From Nymphaea colorata (taxonomy: Eukaryota; Streptophyta; Magnoliopsida; Nymphaeales; Nymphaeaceae), in contig NC_045138.2 of the NCBI RefSeq assembly GCF_008831285.2, forward strand, positions 16,649,934 through 16,713,933: 64,000 bases of DNA, read 5' to 3'. The first letter of the stretch is position 1; each line of letters begins with the position of its first letter. Both the position numbers and the translations under genes were made by a program. Below, in pieces: positions 36,282 to 47,914 of this stretch. The notes beneath the pieces are model-generated. The model had not been told where the DNA came from and searched no databases. It saw only the letters and a list, made by a program, of their open reading frames with translations.

Positions 36282-39200
36282 TCACCTTCTATATAGGGTT
36301 TTAATATCATGCTTCAATAGAGGGCTTTCTAGGAATGTATCGTCACTATCAGATATGTCAATCTCAACCATCTGGAATGCCTGAGGGGCGCACTGCTCAG
36401 TCCACTCAAACCACACTTTAGATATCAACTCCTTTCTAAAGGAAGTAATATGGTCTTCCTCTTCCGGGGAATCAGCAGCAACCATTCTATAAACATAAAC
36501 CTTCTTGTTCTGTCCAGGTCGGAAAGCACGTCCAACTGCTTGACGTGTGACAGAAGGATTCAAATGGACATCCAAAAATAATACACGAGAAGCTCCAACT
36601 AGAGATATCCCTTCACCACATGCTTTAATAGAACCAAACAAAACTTTTGCGTTTGGTGACTCGTTGAATTGTTCTTCGGCTATAGCTCTTTCAACAGGCT
36701 TAGAGTCGCCTGAAATCTCAAAAATTTCTTTCCCTAAACTCCAACCCTTTTTCAGTATGACTAGCCTCTCTAAAAATTGTAATGGACGCAGATACTGTCC
36801 AAAGACTAGTAGCTTTTCTCCAAACTTTTCAGTTAGAGAGAGTATATTCAGGAAAAACTTTGTCTTAATCCCATCATTCACATCCATCTTCTTTATAAGT
36901 TCATCAATTTTTTTGACATCAGCATTTTGGACTTCTTTCAAACATGGATGCATGTAGATTGCACTAGATAAAAAACTCCTCTTGAACTTGCCACCCTCCA
37001 CTTTTTCCATCTCTTGAACTGATACTTTTTGCTTTTGAGATAAATTTAAAATTACTGTGAAATCTAGTAGCCCAGGAAGCTCATCCAAAAAGTCTCCCCT
37101 GTAATAGTGAAGCATATCATTAGTAAGCTTTCTCAGTTCTTGTATTACAGTGGCTTTCAGTTTAGGGTCATCACTCTGCAGTGCCTCTTCGACCAAGTCA
37201 GAGAATGATCTCTCTGTCTGAGTCTTATGAATCCTTTTACCACCAAATACCATCTTTATCCTGCTTGAGATATGTCGTACAACAGCACGAGAAGACTCCA
37301 ACTTGAAAAAATTTGGTCTAACAAGTTTCACGATGTTGAACACTTCCTTGACATGGTTCTGAAACAAAGTGCCTGAAAGAACCACTTTGCGTGGTGTTAG
37401 AACTTTAGCAAGGGAATGCAGTACATCTGTATCCTCATTCCTTGGAGTATGTCCCTCATCCAGAATAAGCAGGCCAGGAACTTTCAAGAGTATCTCCTGG
37501 CAGGCAGCTGTAAGTTTGTTTGGGTCCGCATCACAAATGATGCTTGAAAATTGTTTGTATCCTGAAAGTAGGATGCTCCTTTGATCTTTCCAGTTTTTCA
37601 AAATATGCAACTGCCGAGAACGACTCTCAGCCTTGTACAAGGAACACAAGGGTATGTCTTCAATCCTCCACTTTTGAAATTCCTTTCTCCATGTCTCTAT
37701 GATCCCTTTAGGCAGGACAATTAGTGGCCTGGCATTTGGATACTTTGTCAAAAAACTTTGGATGAAACTTATGACCAACATTGTTTTCCCTGAACCAGGT
37801 GCATGAGCAAGAATACAGCCTCCTGGTTTATCTATCAGTAGGTTCTTCTGCAGGAAACTGAACCCCTCCAGTTGATGTGCCCTCATTTGTTTGGCATGCC
37901 TTGGATGTATCGGAAGTTCAGCCAGGCTGAGATCCTCTATAGAGTTGGAAGGATTGGATAGCAGATCCGATTCCCTTTTGTCAAGTTCTTCTGAAGTAGA
38001 AAAGACATATTGAGAGCTGAATGAGGAGGTTTTTGTACTCTTTGAAACCTGTAATATCAAAGTATTAATGAAAGTCAATACATAGTTCTTTTACACTTTA
38101 AAGGTAATCTACAGCAATCTATGTAACATGGGTACATCAGTTTTGGAGGAGTACCCATACCGGTTGGTGCGACACCAATACGGGTACGTGTACGCCGTCG
38201 GACACGGCCTGGGTACGGGTCAACACATACCGGGTACGGTCAACATATCCGGGTCCATGTCTATCCAAAAACAAACTCGGTCAACATTGACCAAGTCCAT
38301 TTTTGTCCAAAAATTAGGGGTTTTTTGCCTTTCATATTTCCTTTTGAAAACATAGAGCCCTCAACGGAGTTGAGGGCTTTGTTTCATTCTTCTCCGCTGC
38401 TATTTGATGAGGAAGAACTCTGGTGACCTTCAGCGACCTCCAGCGGAAACAATTTGGGTGAACGCTGGCTGATTTGGGCGATAATTTTTCTGGCGACCTT
38501 CAGTGGTCTTCCTGCATCAACTATTTTTCTTTTTATTGTTGTTCTTAGTAGTATTTTTGTTTTTCTTCTTCTACTGGTTTGGCATTTTTTATCTTCTTTT
38601 TCTTCTTCGAAAAGCACCCTTTCTCTTTTACATTTATATGCAACCATGCTCCACAATGCTGAACTGTTCCAGTATTTTCTGTATTTGGTGCCTAACTCCT
38701 GTATTTTTTGTAATTGAGCCATTTGAGTTCAGCATTTAGCGCTTAGATTCCAGTTTCACAATATGTGTGTGTGTGTGTGTGTGTGTGTACGTCTGTATCA
38801 CATGGGTGCAAGTGCAGACACCGGTGCAAAGCATTTTAGAAAAGGTTGGGTGTGGGGACAGCCACGTGTGAGTGTTTGGAAGATTTTAAACAAACAAACA
38901 CATACATAATAGTTTACATTAACAAAATATAGATTACTAAACAAAAAACATCAAAATATACCCAGAAAAAAAATATACAAAAAATGAATCATCTGGGACA
39001 TACCGCCTGCAACTCAGCCATGCGTGTTTAAGAAGGGTGTGGTGCCTTTCCAAGAGTGCCCATGTGACACTATTACATACATATCTAACCCAGGATAAGA
39101 CAAGAAAAAAATGCTGCTGTTTAGCATGGAACACGTGGGCAGTTCTGACAGGTTAGGAAACCCGTTTGGCTGTGGAACAATGAAATAAGAAGATAAAACT

Positions 39201-42115
39201 GAAAGCAGGGTGGTGAAAAAAAGGTCAAAACATAAGAATGAAGGATCAAACCCTTCGATGTTTCAAATTAAACATGTCTGTCTTGCATGATGGGAAAGAG
39301 TGGGTTTTGACCAAAAAAATAAGGACAAGCTTGTCTTCGTTTATGGAAAGAAAAAACTATGTAGGACCTCTCATGGTCCACTTCTGGTAGGACTTACAAT
39401 TCATCCCAATAAGTTGTCACACTTCATGGCATTGATTGCATCTCATTTAACTACTTTTTTTTTTGTGTGAATTAAATTCGTTTTTATCGATTAGTTGCCA
39501 AATTCTGCCTCCATTTTTCTAGAGCTGAGGTACTCATTCTCCACCTGAGAGAATCTACTTATTAGAAAATGCAGACGGTTAAAAACTTGAAACTAATTCA
39601 AAATTTTACAAAAAACACAAACAGCTACCAAAACATGTGCAAGATTGAAGATGTGATATTTTGGATTTTGCTAAATTTAAATGCATTTCATATGCCTGTT
39701 TTGATGGAAACCATGTTTATACCTAAGGTGTCCAATAAGCCTTAGGTTTTAAGAAAACTGAAAGGATATGGCACTCACTAAAGCAAGGAACTCTATCCCT
39801 GACTCGACGACAAAGATGAAGCACAATAGGCACGGCTACTATGGCTGCTGACCAGCCATGTTCGAGCCAAGCTGGGCTGGCTCGAACTTCACTTGAGTCT
39901 CAAAAGGCACAACTCAAGCTCGGGTTTTAAGAAAAGTGAAAGGGTGTGAAGCACGGGCGCCCACTAGAGTCAGGGACTTTGTCCTTGACTCAACAACAAA
40001 GACGAAGCAGAGCAGGCACAGCCACAGCTACTAGGGCTGTTCACAAGCTGGGCTGGGCCAGATCAAGTCTCAAAAGGCACAACTCGAGATTGAGCTTAAG
40101 AAGGCTCAAACTCGACTGCCAAGCTGTTTTTTAAAAGAATGTTTTTTAACATCAATGGAAGAACTAGATTTGAACTCTAAACCTGACCCTTGTTAGCTGA
40201 AGGAAACCCATTTGAAGTACTGTGATAATATTGTGAAATGCCTTCTACATAATCGCTTGCCATGAGCTTAATCGAGTTTAAAGGAGCCAATCCCACATAG
40301 CTCAAGCTAGACTTGTTTACTTAAGTGAGTCCATTTATTAACTCCAACTAGACTTGTTTATTAAATGAGTTGAGTTTGCTTTCGAGCTTATGCAAGTCGA
40401 GCTCGAGTTTATTTGACCCATTGAACAGCCTTAACAGCCACAAAGGCTGGCTCTCACAAATGATGAGAGTGATGAGGATGTGCAGCTGTAGCCATAAGAA
40501 CTGGTGGACTCTCTCTTTTTCTCTCTCTTTGTCGCACACGCACAAAGGCATGGAAGAGGCAAAATGCCCGGCTCCGGCTGTTCATAATCTAGTAGTAACC
40601 AGAAGGTCCTGAACTCAAATCTATATGCTGGAAGCACACAAACAAGCATGATATAATCTCTTGGAAGCATAATACAGTTTAACAACCCAATAAGCCCCAA
40701 AAACATTTTCTATTTCTAAATAGTTGAGCTTATGTCTACTAGTTATCCATCAATAATAAGCTGATAACATTCATTAAACTCATTATTAGAGAGAATCAAC
40801 TTGCTAATTTTACATATGCAGCAAAAAACATATGATAGATATGGAGCCAAAACAAATAACAGAATACAAACTATAGCAGATTAGCAGCAGAAGAACAACT
40901 CTGCAACTTCATGACTCATCAGTTAACCCAGCAAGTGACAATTAAACTATCCGTTAAAAGATATTAACATGAGCACAAGCATCATCTGGCTTGAATATTA
41001 TATACATCTCGACACTAGCAAATGCACAAGTCTGTCATAAATGCATTTTTAACAAAGAAAGTACAAAAAAGTAGGCAATTTGGCATTGTTCTAAGCTTCT
41101 GTACCTTTTTCCATTGATATTCAAAAATCATATCAATACTTTTTAGAACCACTCCACATGACTTGCAATATAGACCCAAATCATCTTCCATAACAAGAGA
41201 ATGCTCACATGTCTTCCCTCCATTATCAGGGACTTGACCACCATCAGGAACAGAAGTCTACCAGGGGGGAACAAAAAAAGTGACTAGAGTATTAGACATG
41301 CAGGAAAGTTTGCAATTACAAATTCACAGTTGTAGAAGTGAAAAGATCATTAACAAAGTTTCATGTGCCAGAAAAACAAAATAACTGTCGATATATTGAT
41401 TTTTTGTAAATATGATGGTAATACAAGTTTTGTCATCACTGTTTCTGTCATTGTTTCTCTCATTAATGTTTTCAACTTTTGTCATCACCAAGTTCAGTCA
41501 ACCTATCTCTGGGCCAGAGGAAAATATTTGTCAAATTTAGTAGCACCCAGCACATCAGGATGGTTTCCAGGTAACATTTGTTTTTCTGTCAACTATGCTT
41601 TACAGTTGCAATCAATTTGATCTACAAATTGCTAAGAAGCTTGACCATAATAAGATGACCACATCAAACCAAGTCTATAATAATGTAATCATTTACCATT
41701 TGGAGCATTATATGAACACTAGAGCTATCCCAAAGGCATCATACGGGATACAAAGTTAGATGATAGCATATGAGTTGGATAAATAACTATTAGACTTACA
41801 ATTAAACAAAGTGTTCATTGATATACAAAAATATATGGATTAGTTAATCCACATATGGTTATGTATTGTGCTTACAAACCAAGTCCAAACGCCAACCAGT
41901 AGTTGGAGAGACAATACGTGCAGAGGAAACTTAGGCGCTCTTCAATTTTTTCATAAATGACAAAATATTTAAAAGTTGACGATAAAAACACAATGCAACA
42001 GTTTATGGTAGACGGTTTATTTTTAATGATGGCTTACGCTGCATTTAGCCATGGCTTTTAAATATTTAGCCAAGCCAGCAGATTGCAATTTTCCCATCCA
42101 TATATATATATATAT

Positions 42116-42147
<32 letters not shown>

Positions 42148-43997
42148 GTCACACACACACACACACATAGATACACACGCAACAGATTTTTAAATATTAC
42201 TAAGGGATGTGTAGCAAGCGCATTTCTAAAACTGGCATTTTATTATATGCATACACTTTATTTTACAAATTATATATAATATATCAACGTTATAATGAAT
42301 TAAATACATTATTTTATACATATCAGAAGATACTTAAATGAAAATGAGGTTTATAAAACCAACTGAATCATCAAGTAGACCCACCAGTCACATGTCAATT
42401 CATTCTGAGTTGAATCCCGAGTCACTGGGTTTTAAGACATGCATGAGCACATTTTTTAGCCCAAATATAGTTCTCCTGGCAGCATCAATTGTCAATAGGT
42501 GTTTGGAAAACCTCATACCAAGAAAGGCACAATAAACACTGCAGGTTCTTGTCACATATCATGCGCCAACACCGGCACTAAGTTATCAACTAATTCTTAC
42601 CAACAATAGCAATTGTTTGCATATGTAAATGTGTCCTCAAATCTAATGAGTACCAGGAATGAAACAAGATGAACCTGAGCAAGAAATGAAATCATTATTA
42701 TTGCCGTCATGAAGTTTGCATAGACAAACATACCACTGAGGATCCTAATGCCATGTCCATATCATTCCAAATGTCTGCATTATCATTATCTTCAACGTCA
42801 TTTTGATGATTTTCCAAAAGCTCAGCTTGGAGGACAATGTCCCTTTTGAAACCATTATCTAACTTTAGTAAGGTATCATTTTGCGTGTCGGTATGAACCT
42901 GCCATCAATGGAAAACTACACCTCAAATGAAAAGCACTGCAGTGGAATAATACAAAAATAGTGAGAACGTTCAGTTTTCAATGGTAAAATTGCTTACCTT
43001 TGAAGCTTTCAGTGCTTCATCTCTAACCTTTCCCTCGAGGTTGCCTAGGGAAACCCCCAATTCGTGAGCTTCAAGATTATTGGCACTTTTCCACCCATCA
43101 ACAGATACAGGATTTGAGATGCATTGATTACTTCCAAACTCATTGAAATTGTGTTGAAATAGTGATTCAAATTTTTCATGTAGTGAAGCAACACGTTGAA
43201 CATCTGGCATATAGGGTTTGTGCTCAGACACCGAGTTGCTCCTAATTTTGTTGACATTTTCACAACCTTCCTCTTCATCAGAATCGAGAACCACTACAGG
43301 AATACCTAATTGCTTTTGAGATGTCACCAATTTACTAGGGCTAGGAGTGCTATGAACGGAAGCTGAATGGCGAGCTAAGCTTAGACTGTCTTTAAACTTC
43401 ATAGCACAAGCAGAAAGCTCATTCATATCTTTTGTAACACTACCATACTCCCCATCATCTGTACCAATTAATAGATTGCTTAGCAACACAGGGTCAACAG
43501 AATTGCAGATGCTCGTGTCGTACCACCTCCGCAGCCTTTTGAATGGACTCGAATATATCTCTATAACAGTAGTAAATCCATAATGAAAAAACTGATCAAC
43601 AACACCAAATAGTACCAAGCACATCAACAAAGAATTGCAGGAAAGGTGTCTTAAGACTCCAACATAAGGCACAAAGACCACATGTTATACTTAAATTTCA
43701 ACAAGTCATACATCAAAAATATGTCAGCTTCCATGCAGAAATTTCCAATTATTTTTTAGTGAAAAACATATCCGGCCACTCCTTAATCACCAAAATATTT
43801 CTCGAGAAAAACAGACAATCACTTGATAGTTGATATAATAGAAAAGCAGAAAAAGCAATGTGATTGGAATAACAAATTAAATAAAGAGTATTTCTAAACA
43901 GCAGATATCTTCAGAGAAAAATGTGAATGGAGTATTTGAAGCATTAAAGCTCTATTGAAGGAAATAAAATACCTTCATAACTGCATGAGTTTGCCAT
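36282..43997 (-). CDS. DRD1: SNF2-family remodeller DRD1 (RNA-directed DNA methylation)
   Basis: DRD1 is the Snf2-like ATPase of the DDR complex, which helps Pol V occupy chromatin in RNA-directed DNA methylation in the nucleus. Coding exons on the minus strand are 43997-43973, 43560-42998, 42898-42734, 41257-41105 and 38048-36282. All phases agree, giving 890 aa (Arabidopsis DRD1 is about 888). Helicase motifs are Walker A APGSGKT at 385-391, DEGH at 499-502, SGTLFQN at 527-533 and [11 protein letters not shown] at 805-815. A Cys/His segment ([19 protein letters not shown]) is in exon 4. Stretches such as [33 protein letters not shown] and the C-terminal DIKTLYRR follow DRD1 more closely than the CLASSY proteins. 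A SUMO-interaction-like [10 protein letters not shown] lies at 97-106. The first coding exon has only 8 full codons. Intron 4 is about 3 kb and filled with repeats. The C-terminal 590 residues are certain; the short first exon is inferred from phase. Confidence 0.93.
38128..38400. repeat. 'gggtacg/cgggtac'-rich interspersed segment with a 10-bp hairpin, DRD1 intron 4
   Basis: The stretch repeats short words such as 'cgggtac' and 'gggtccatg' and is much richer in GC than the surrounding intron, so it is likely an insertion. At 38356-38378 a perfect 10-bp stem (AGCCCTCAAC / GTTGAGGGCT) encloses a 3-base loop. No element family or edges could be assigned. Confidence 0.4.
38764..38788. repeat. 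(GT)n microsatellite, DRD1 intron 4
   Basis: About 25 bp of perfect GT repeat within the largest DRD1 intron. Confidence 0.96.
39745..40100. repeat. Tandem duplication, period about 178 bp, DRD1 intron 4
   Basis: The unit starting 'ggttttaagaaaa' and containing 'ctgactcgacgacaaagatg' in the first copy recurs from 39923 with 'ttgactcaacaacaaagacg'. Both copies share 'tctcaaaaggcacaactc'. The second copy runs into the element whose left end is at 40033. Confidence 0.8.
40033..40430. mobile_element. MITE-like element with AGGGCTGTTCA / TGAACAGCC ends, DRD1 intron 4
   Basis: It opens AGGGCTGTTCA and closes TGAACAGCC, the same ends as the element at 9456-9614, and shares 'gagttgagttt'/'cgagctcgag'-type words with it. 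Its size is about 398 bp. No clean target duplication was found, and it overlaps a tandem duplication, so the borders may be displaced. It is noncoding. Confidence 0.45.
42101..42180. repeat. Compound TA-GT-AC microsatellite forming a near-perfect hairpin, DRD1 intron 3
   Basis: TA repeats pass into about 21 bp of GT repeat, then a GTC junction, then about 16 bp of AC repeat. The GT and AC arms are complementary, so the strand can fold back on itself over some 16 bp. It lies inside the intron between coding exons 3 and 4. Confidence 0.9.
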
Positions 43998-45480
43998 ATC
44001 AGACCAGAAGGCAAAATGAAGAAGCTAGACCTACATGCCCAGTCTCAATTCCTGCCATGGGATAAATGTGACATCTGCAAGGTAGCCAACAACAAAAAGT
44101 TGGTTCCAAAACACCTGTCACTTCAACAGATACATGATGAACAGGTGCAAGATAACAGGCTCATTGAATCAGCAATTCATTGAACATAGATTCTTTAAGG
44201 TGGTTGGTAAGCGTTATACCCACACCAGGTGCTGTTGCAGGTTAGCTGCTGCTTCAACTCACCAAATCCAACTCAGCCATGCCGGTCAACTTTACCTCAT
44301 ATCGTAGAATCAGACTCAATTCTCATTCAAATTGGATGTTGTCAACTCAGGTTCATTAGCTTATTCTCATAAATAGTTTACATTTTATACCTTTACTGCG
44401 CACCATTTCTACATTTGCTATTGCCTATGACGTTAAAAAGGTGTTGCATGTAAACTCACACCTACGTGGTTACACACACGTATGTGTGCGTATGTGCTTG
44501 TGTTCATGCGCACGCTTGGCACATCTCTTGTATATGACGTAGTTGCACACGGTGAACTAGAAGAGATTTTTCCATTCCGAATTATAAATATTTCCATGGG
44601 AAACAAAACATGGAAATAAACATTGGTACAGCGTAACATGGAGAAATCATGGGTCTGCAACTTTCGTGTACTTTTCGTTGAGCAGGGAAAGATGTAGTCA
44701 CAGAGAGAGCAAAAGCCGTTGTTCACATAAGCGTGGAAGAGCCAGAGTTTGTAAATGAGACAATGGAGATAAACGTGGGTAGTCGGCCCAGGTGTAGACC
44801 AGCCTGGTTTCTCTATGAACAGAAACAGTGGGTCCCACTCTTAATTGCTGTTTAAGAATACTTTTCTTAAGCAGGAACAGGAATCACATAGAACTAAAAT
44901 GAGAGGCAAATTCTATTAAATTGTTACTCTGCAATAGAAGCATCAGTGACCACGGAAATGATACCCAAAATGATTAAGAACTTTACGCTTGGCCTCCTTA
45001 GCAAGCTAATGCCAATAAACAAACTGACAAAAGAAAATGGTATGCATGTTCCCACAAAGTCAAGTGAATACAAACAATCAACGATTGTATTTCCACTATT
45101 CAAACTGTATATACCAAATCCTTTAAAAGATAACTTCTAATAAGCACCATGCGACTAACCAAATGAATGCATTAGAAGTTTGGTAGAAGAAACATACACG
45201 GATTTCGCTATCAAATTATAAATAGCACACCGATGAATCAAATCAAACAATACAATAAGAAAGACATGGGTATTTACATGCTTCCAGGAAACGATAGATT
45301 TCCCAAACGAATCGAGACAGAGAGAGTGGAAGACAATACCTTCTCCAGCAAGCGAACCATTTCATCTTCCTCCTCCCCAACGTCAAAAAGAGAACGAGAA
45401 GCAGCGAGAAAGAGAGAAAATAAGAGAATGAGGCCTCTCTCTTGCCCAAGGGGCCTCCTCAGTTAGTGGGGACTGTCCCT
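43998..45480 (-). other. Spliced 5' leader of DRD1 with an upstream ORF
   Basis: On the minus strand a leader exon ends at 45340 (donor 'aag|gtattg') and a second begins at 44074 (acceptor 'cttgcag'), running into the first coding exon at 43997. An ATG at 45360-45358 opens a frame that crosses this splice: MVRLLEK from the first exon, then MSHLSHGRN and a stop at 44047-44045. The result is a 16-residue upstream ORF that ends 47 nt before the DRD1 ATG. The splice junctions are inferred from consensus and from the position just upstream of the coding exon; no transcript data were available. Confidence 0.5.
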
Positions 45481-47850
45481 TTCGATCGCGAACCCCGCCA
45501 CGCCCTTTTCTAGCAAAAATCTTCAACGTTCGATCCGGAGATGGACGGCTGCGACGTCGGATTTCTTGAAGTGGAGCTCTGCTCGGTTGTTGCGCTTTCG
45601 CGGGTCGGGAGGGCCGTGCACCAGGCATCTGAACGCTCACAACCGTCCATCTTGCCACGTTTTTTATTCTCCGGCGTTGTCAGAGGAGACGAACGGGTTC
45701 GTACGGACCAATGAGGTTACAGTTGGATTGGACTTGCAGACAATCTTAGCCCGACCCGATTGGTGAATAACGTGGAGCAAAATCAACCATTCCATATCTG
45801 ATAAGAAAACTCGCATTCAGTTAATGTATCTTATCTTGTATGTACATTATGTAGCAAATTTACATTGAATTTAGATTAATTTTATTGACATCCTTTAAAT
45901 GGCCTTAACCTGTGCAATTTTTAGTTCATTTACTTGGTATGACCCAAAATTAAACTAGAACAACTATTCCAGTCTGGTTTGGATTTAATGCATTCAGCAA
46001 AAACGATGAGATAGCAACTTAGCATTCAATGAAACGATTAAAGACATTGTTTCCTAACATGGTATTATATGCAATGAGAAACTATTTATAGTTCACATGT
46101 TTAAGATCACCAATGTCATTTTCATAAGAAACTACTTATAGTTTTTTTCTACATCAACATTTTTTTTTATGAAAAATGAGTTTTACTTGTCAAAGCTTAA
46201 CGATGCAACACTATAAAACAAAAAAAAAATGAAGATATATAATTATATGGTTGGGAGCTGCTATTAACACGATGCTTTAGCTCAAAAGATTGTCTTCTAG
46301 TGAATTAAAGGCGAAATGTTTCCATTCAAATTAAAAAGGAATTGTTCTCAACTTGAAAGCATTCGAAAATCAAATTTCATCTGTAATCAACCATGGTTTC
46401 ATGGTATGGGAACACAAGTTTTAGAACTTGAAAACTTGAAAAATAGCTTCAATGCTATCTTGGTCATCCTGGACATTTTATTAGCAGACTCAAAGACATA
46501 CCAAGTTTAGTATGGGACAAGAGGATGATAATGGGCATTCCACTAGCAAAAGCAGCCACATGTTGGCCGGTGTGGGCAGTTGACCTCACTGCTCCACATT
46601 TATTTATTTTCTTATTTATGTATATTACTGCCCCTATATATATGAGAAAATGTCAGTGGGAATGGTAGATAAGAGTGGGCATCGGGCCCGGGACAATATT
46701 TTATATTATATTTTTGTAAATTTTCATAAATATATATAATCTATGATTTACTTTTTTAATTAAAAGCAAGCTGAGTTGGGCTCTAATGGCCACCCCTAAT
46801 AGTAGATACTTGGATTGAGAACAACTTGCTCAAACAACACTCATACTATATTCAGTGTTAAGAATATAAAGTTGTGAATCGGTCTCCATATTTTACGTCT
46901 TTTTTTTTTTTGTTTTTGTCAATGTAATGTTGTTGTAAGGTGTTGTGAATCAGATCACGGTTCACTTAATCCATTTTTGTTTGTTTATCTTCCACCACAA
47001 GTCTCAAATTAGCCACCATGGATCTTAGATCAAAGGGGTATCAGGCATGGTATAGTTATGAAGTTGAACCAAATTGATTATTTTTTTGTTTTAAGAAGAC
47101 AAATAAATCATTGAAAAAAAAAGAAGAAAAAAAACTTCCGCAGCCAGTAATTGTAAAAACCTTGCAAAGGTTTGGATAGTAAAAAACAAAGTACTCAACT
47201 TTTCAAAAAATCCAAGTACAAGAGAATTGCAACGTGCAAAATATACTTTTTTGGCGCAAGAGTTAATAGTTTCAATTTTATTTTTTGTTTTTGTTGTTAA
47301 TGTTGATGTGTCGACCAAAATGACAACGACCCAAACATTTCATTTCATTATGTAGTAAATTCAACTAATACAAAATCATTTCATATTTTTCAATTACACA
47401 CATGACAAATAAAAAAAAACATTAATGAGACTTAAAACATGATGTGTCCGCATGACCATAGACTCAATAGAACAGTAGTAGAATGTGTAGTAGAATGTGA
47501 GCGGAACCATCTAATTAACATGCTGTTTCGAGCATCAAAACTAAGATGTAACCCTCTAAGATGTAACCTCAAATCTAAGACATAACCTATATAACTAAAT
47601 ATATGATATCTAAGACATAACCTATATAATTAAATATATGATATAATATATAAAAGAACATATAAACACTATATTATATTATCGTGATAAGTGTATGTAA
47701 CGGTAAATGGCAGTCCCTACACACACTCTACCAAAACAACGGAGGATCGAGTGAAAGCTTGTTAAGCAGTAGGTATTTGAGTACTTGTTAATGGGTTTGT
47801 GACTAACGCGTGCGTTCAAAATTACCGATATGGTGGAGACTCTGGTTTAA
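45481..47850. other. Region between DRD1 and bL12 (divergent promoters)
   Basis: The left 300 bp, richer in GC, is the likely DRD1 promoter. The right few hundred bp is the likely bL12 promoter. Between them is AT-rich DNA with short 'taagacataaccta'-type repeats near 47570-47640. No gene is supported; open frames near 45566-45766 and 46316-46510 lack any family signature. Confidence 0.5.
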
Positions 47851-47866
47851 ACGGGTTCGCGCAATT

Positions 47867-47874
47867 TAGGGTTT
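47867..47874 (-). promoter_or_regulatory. Telo-box upstream of the bL12 gene
   Basis: TAGGGTTT (AAACCCTA on the other strand) lies 48 bp before the ATG. Telo-boxes near the transcription start are a known hallmark of plant ribosomal protein and translation-related genes, so motif, position and gene identity agree. Confidence 0.65.
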
Positions 47875-47914
47875 TGCCCGCCATTGTTTTTACGGAGTGG
47901 AGCTTGCTTCTACT

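Noticed and set aside
36282-38078. A 598-codon minus-strand frame taken as a complete gene
   Set aside because: Its first ten codons lie in an intron. The true exon begins at 38048 after an acceptor, and the upstream exons 41257-41105, 42898-42734, 43560-42998 and 43997-43973 join in phase.
43561-43681. ATG at 43681 (minus) as the DRD1 start
   Set aside because: The codons from 43681 to 43561 are hydrophobic and unlike the family. An acceptor ends at 43561, and a 25-nt exon at 43997-43973 gives the matching phase and an ATG.
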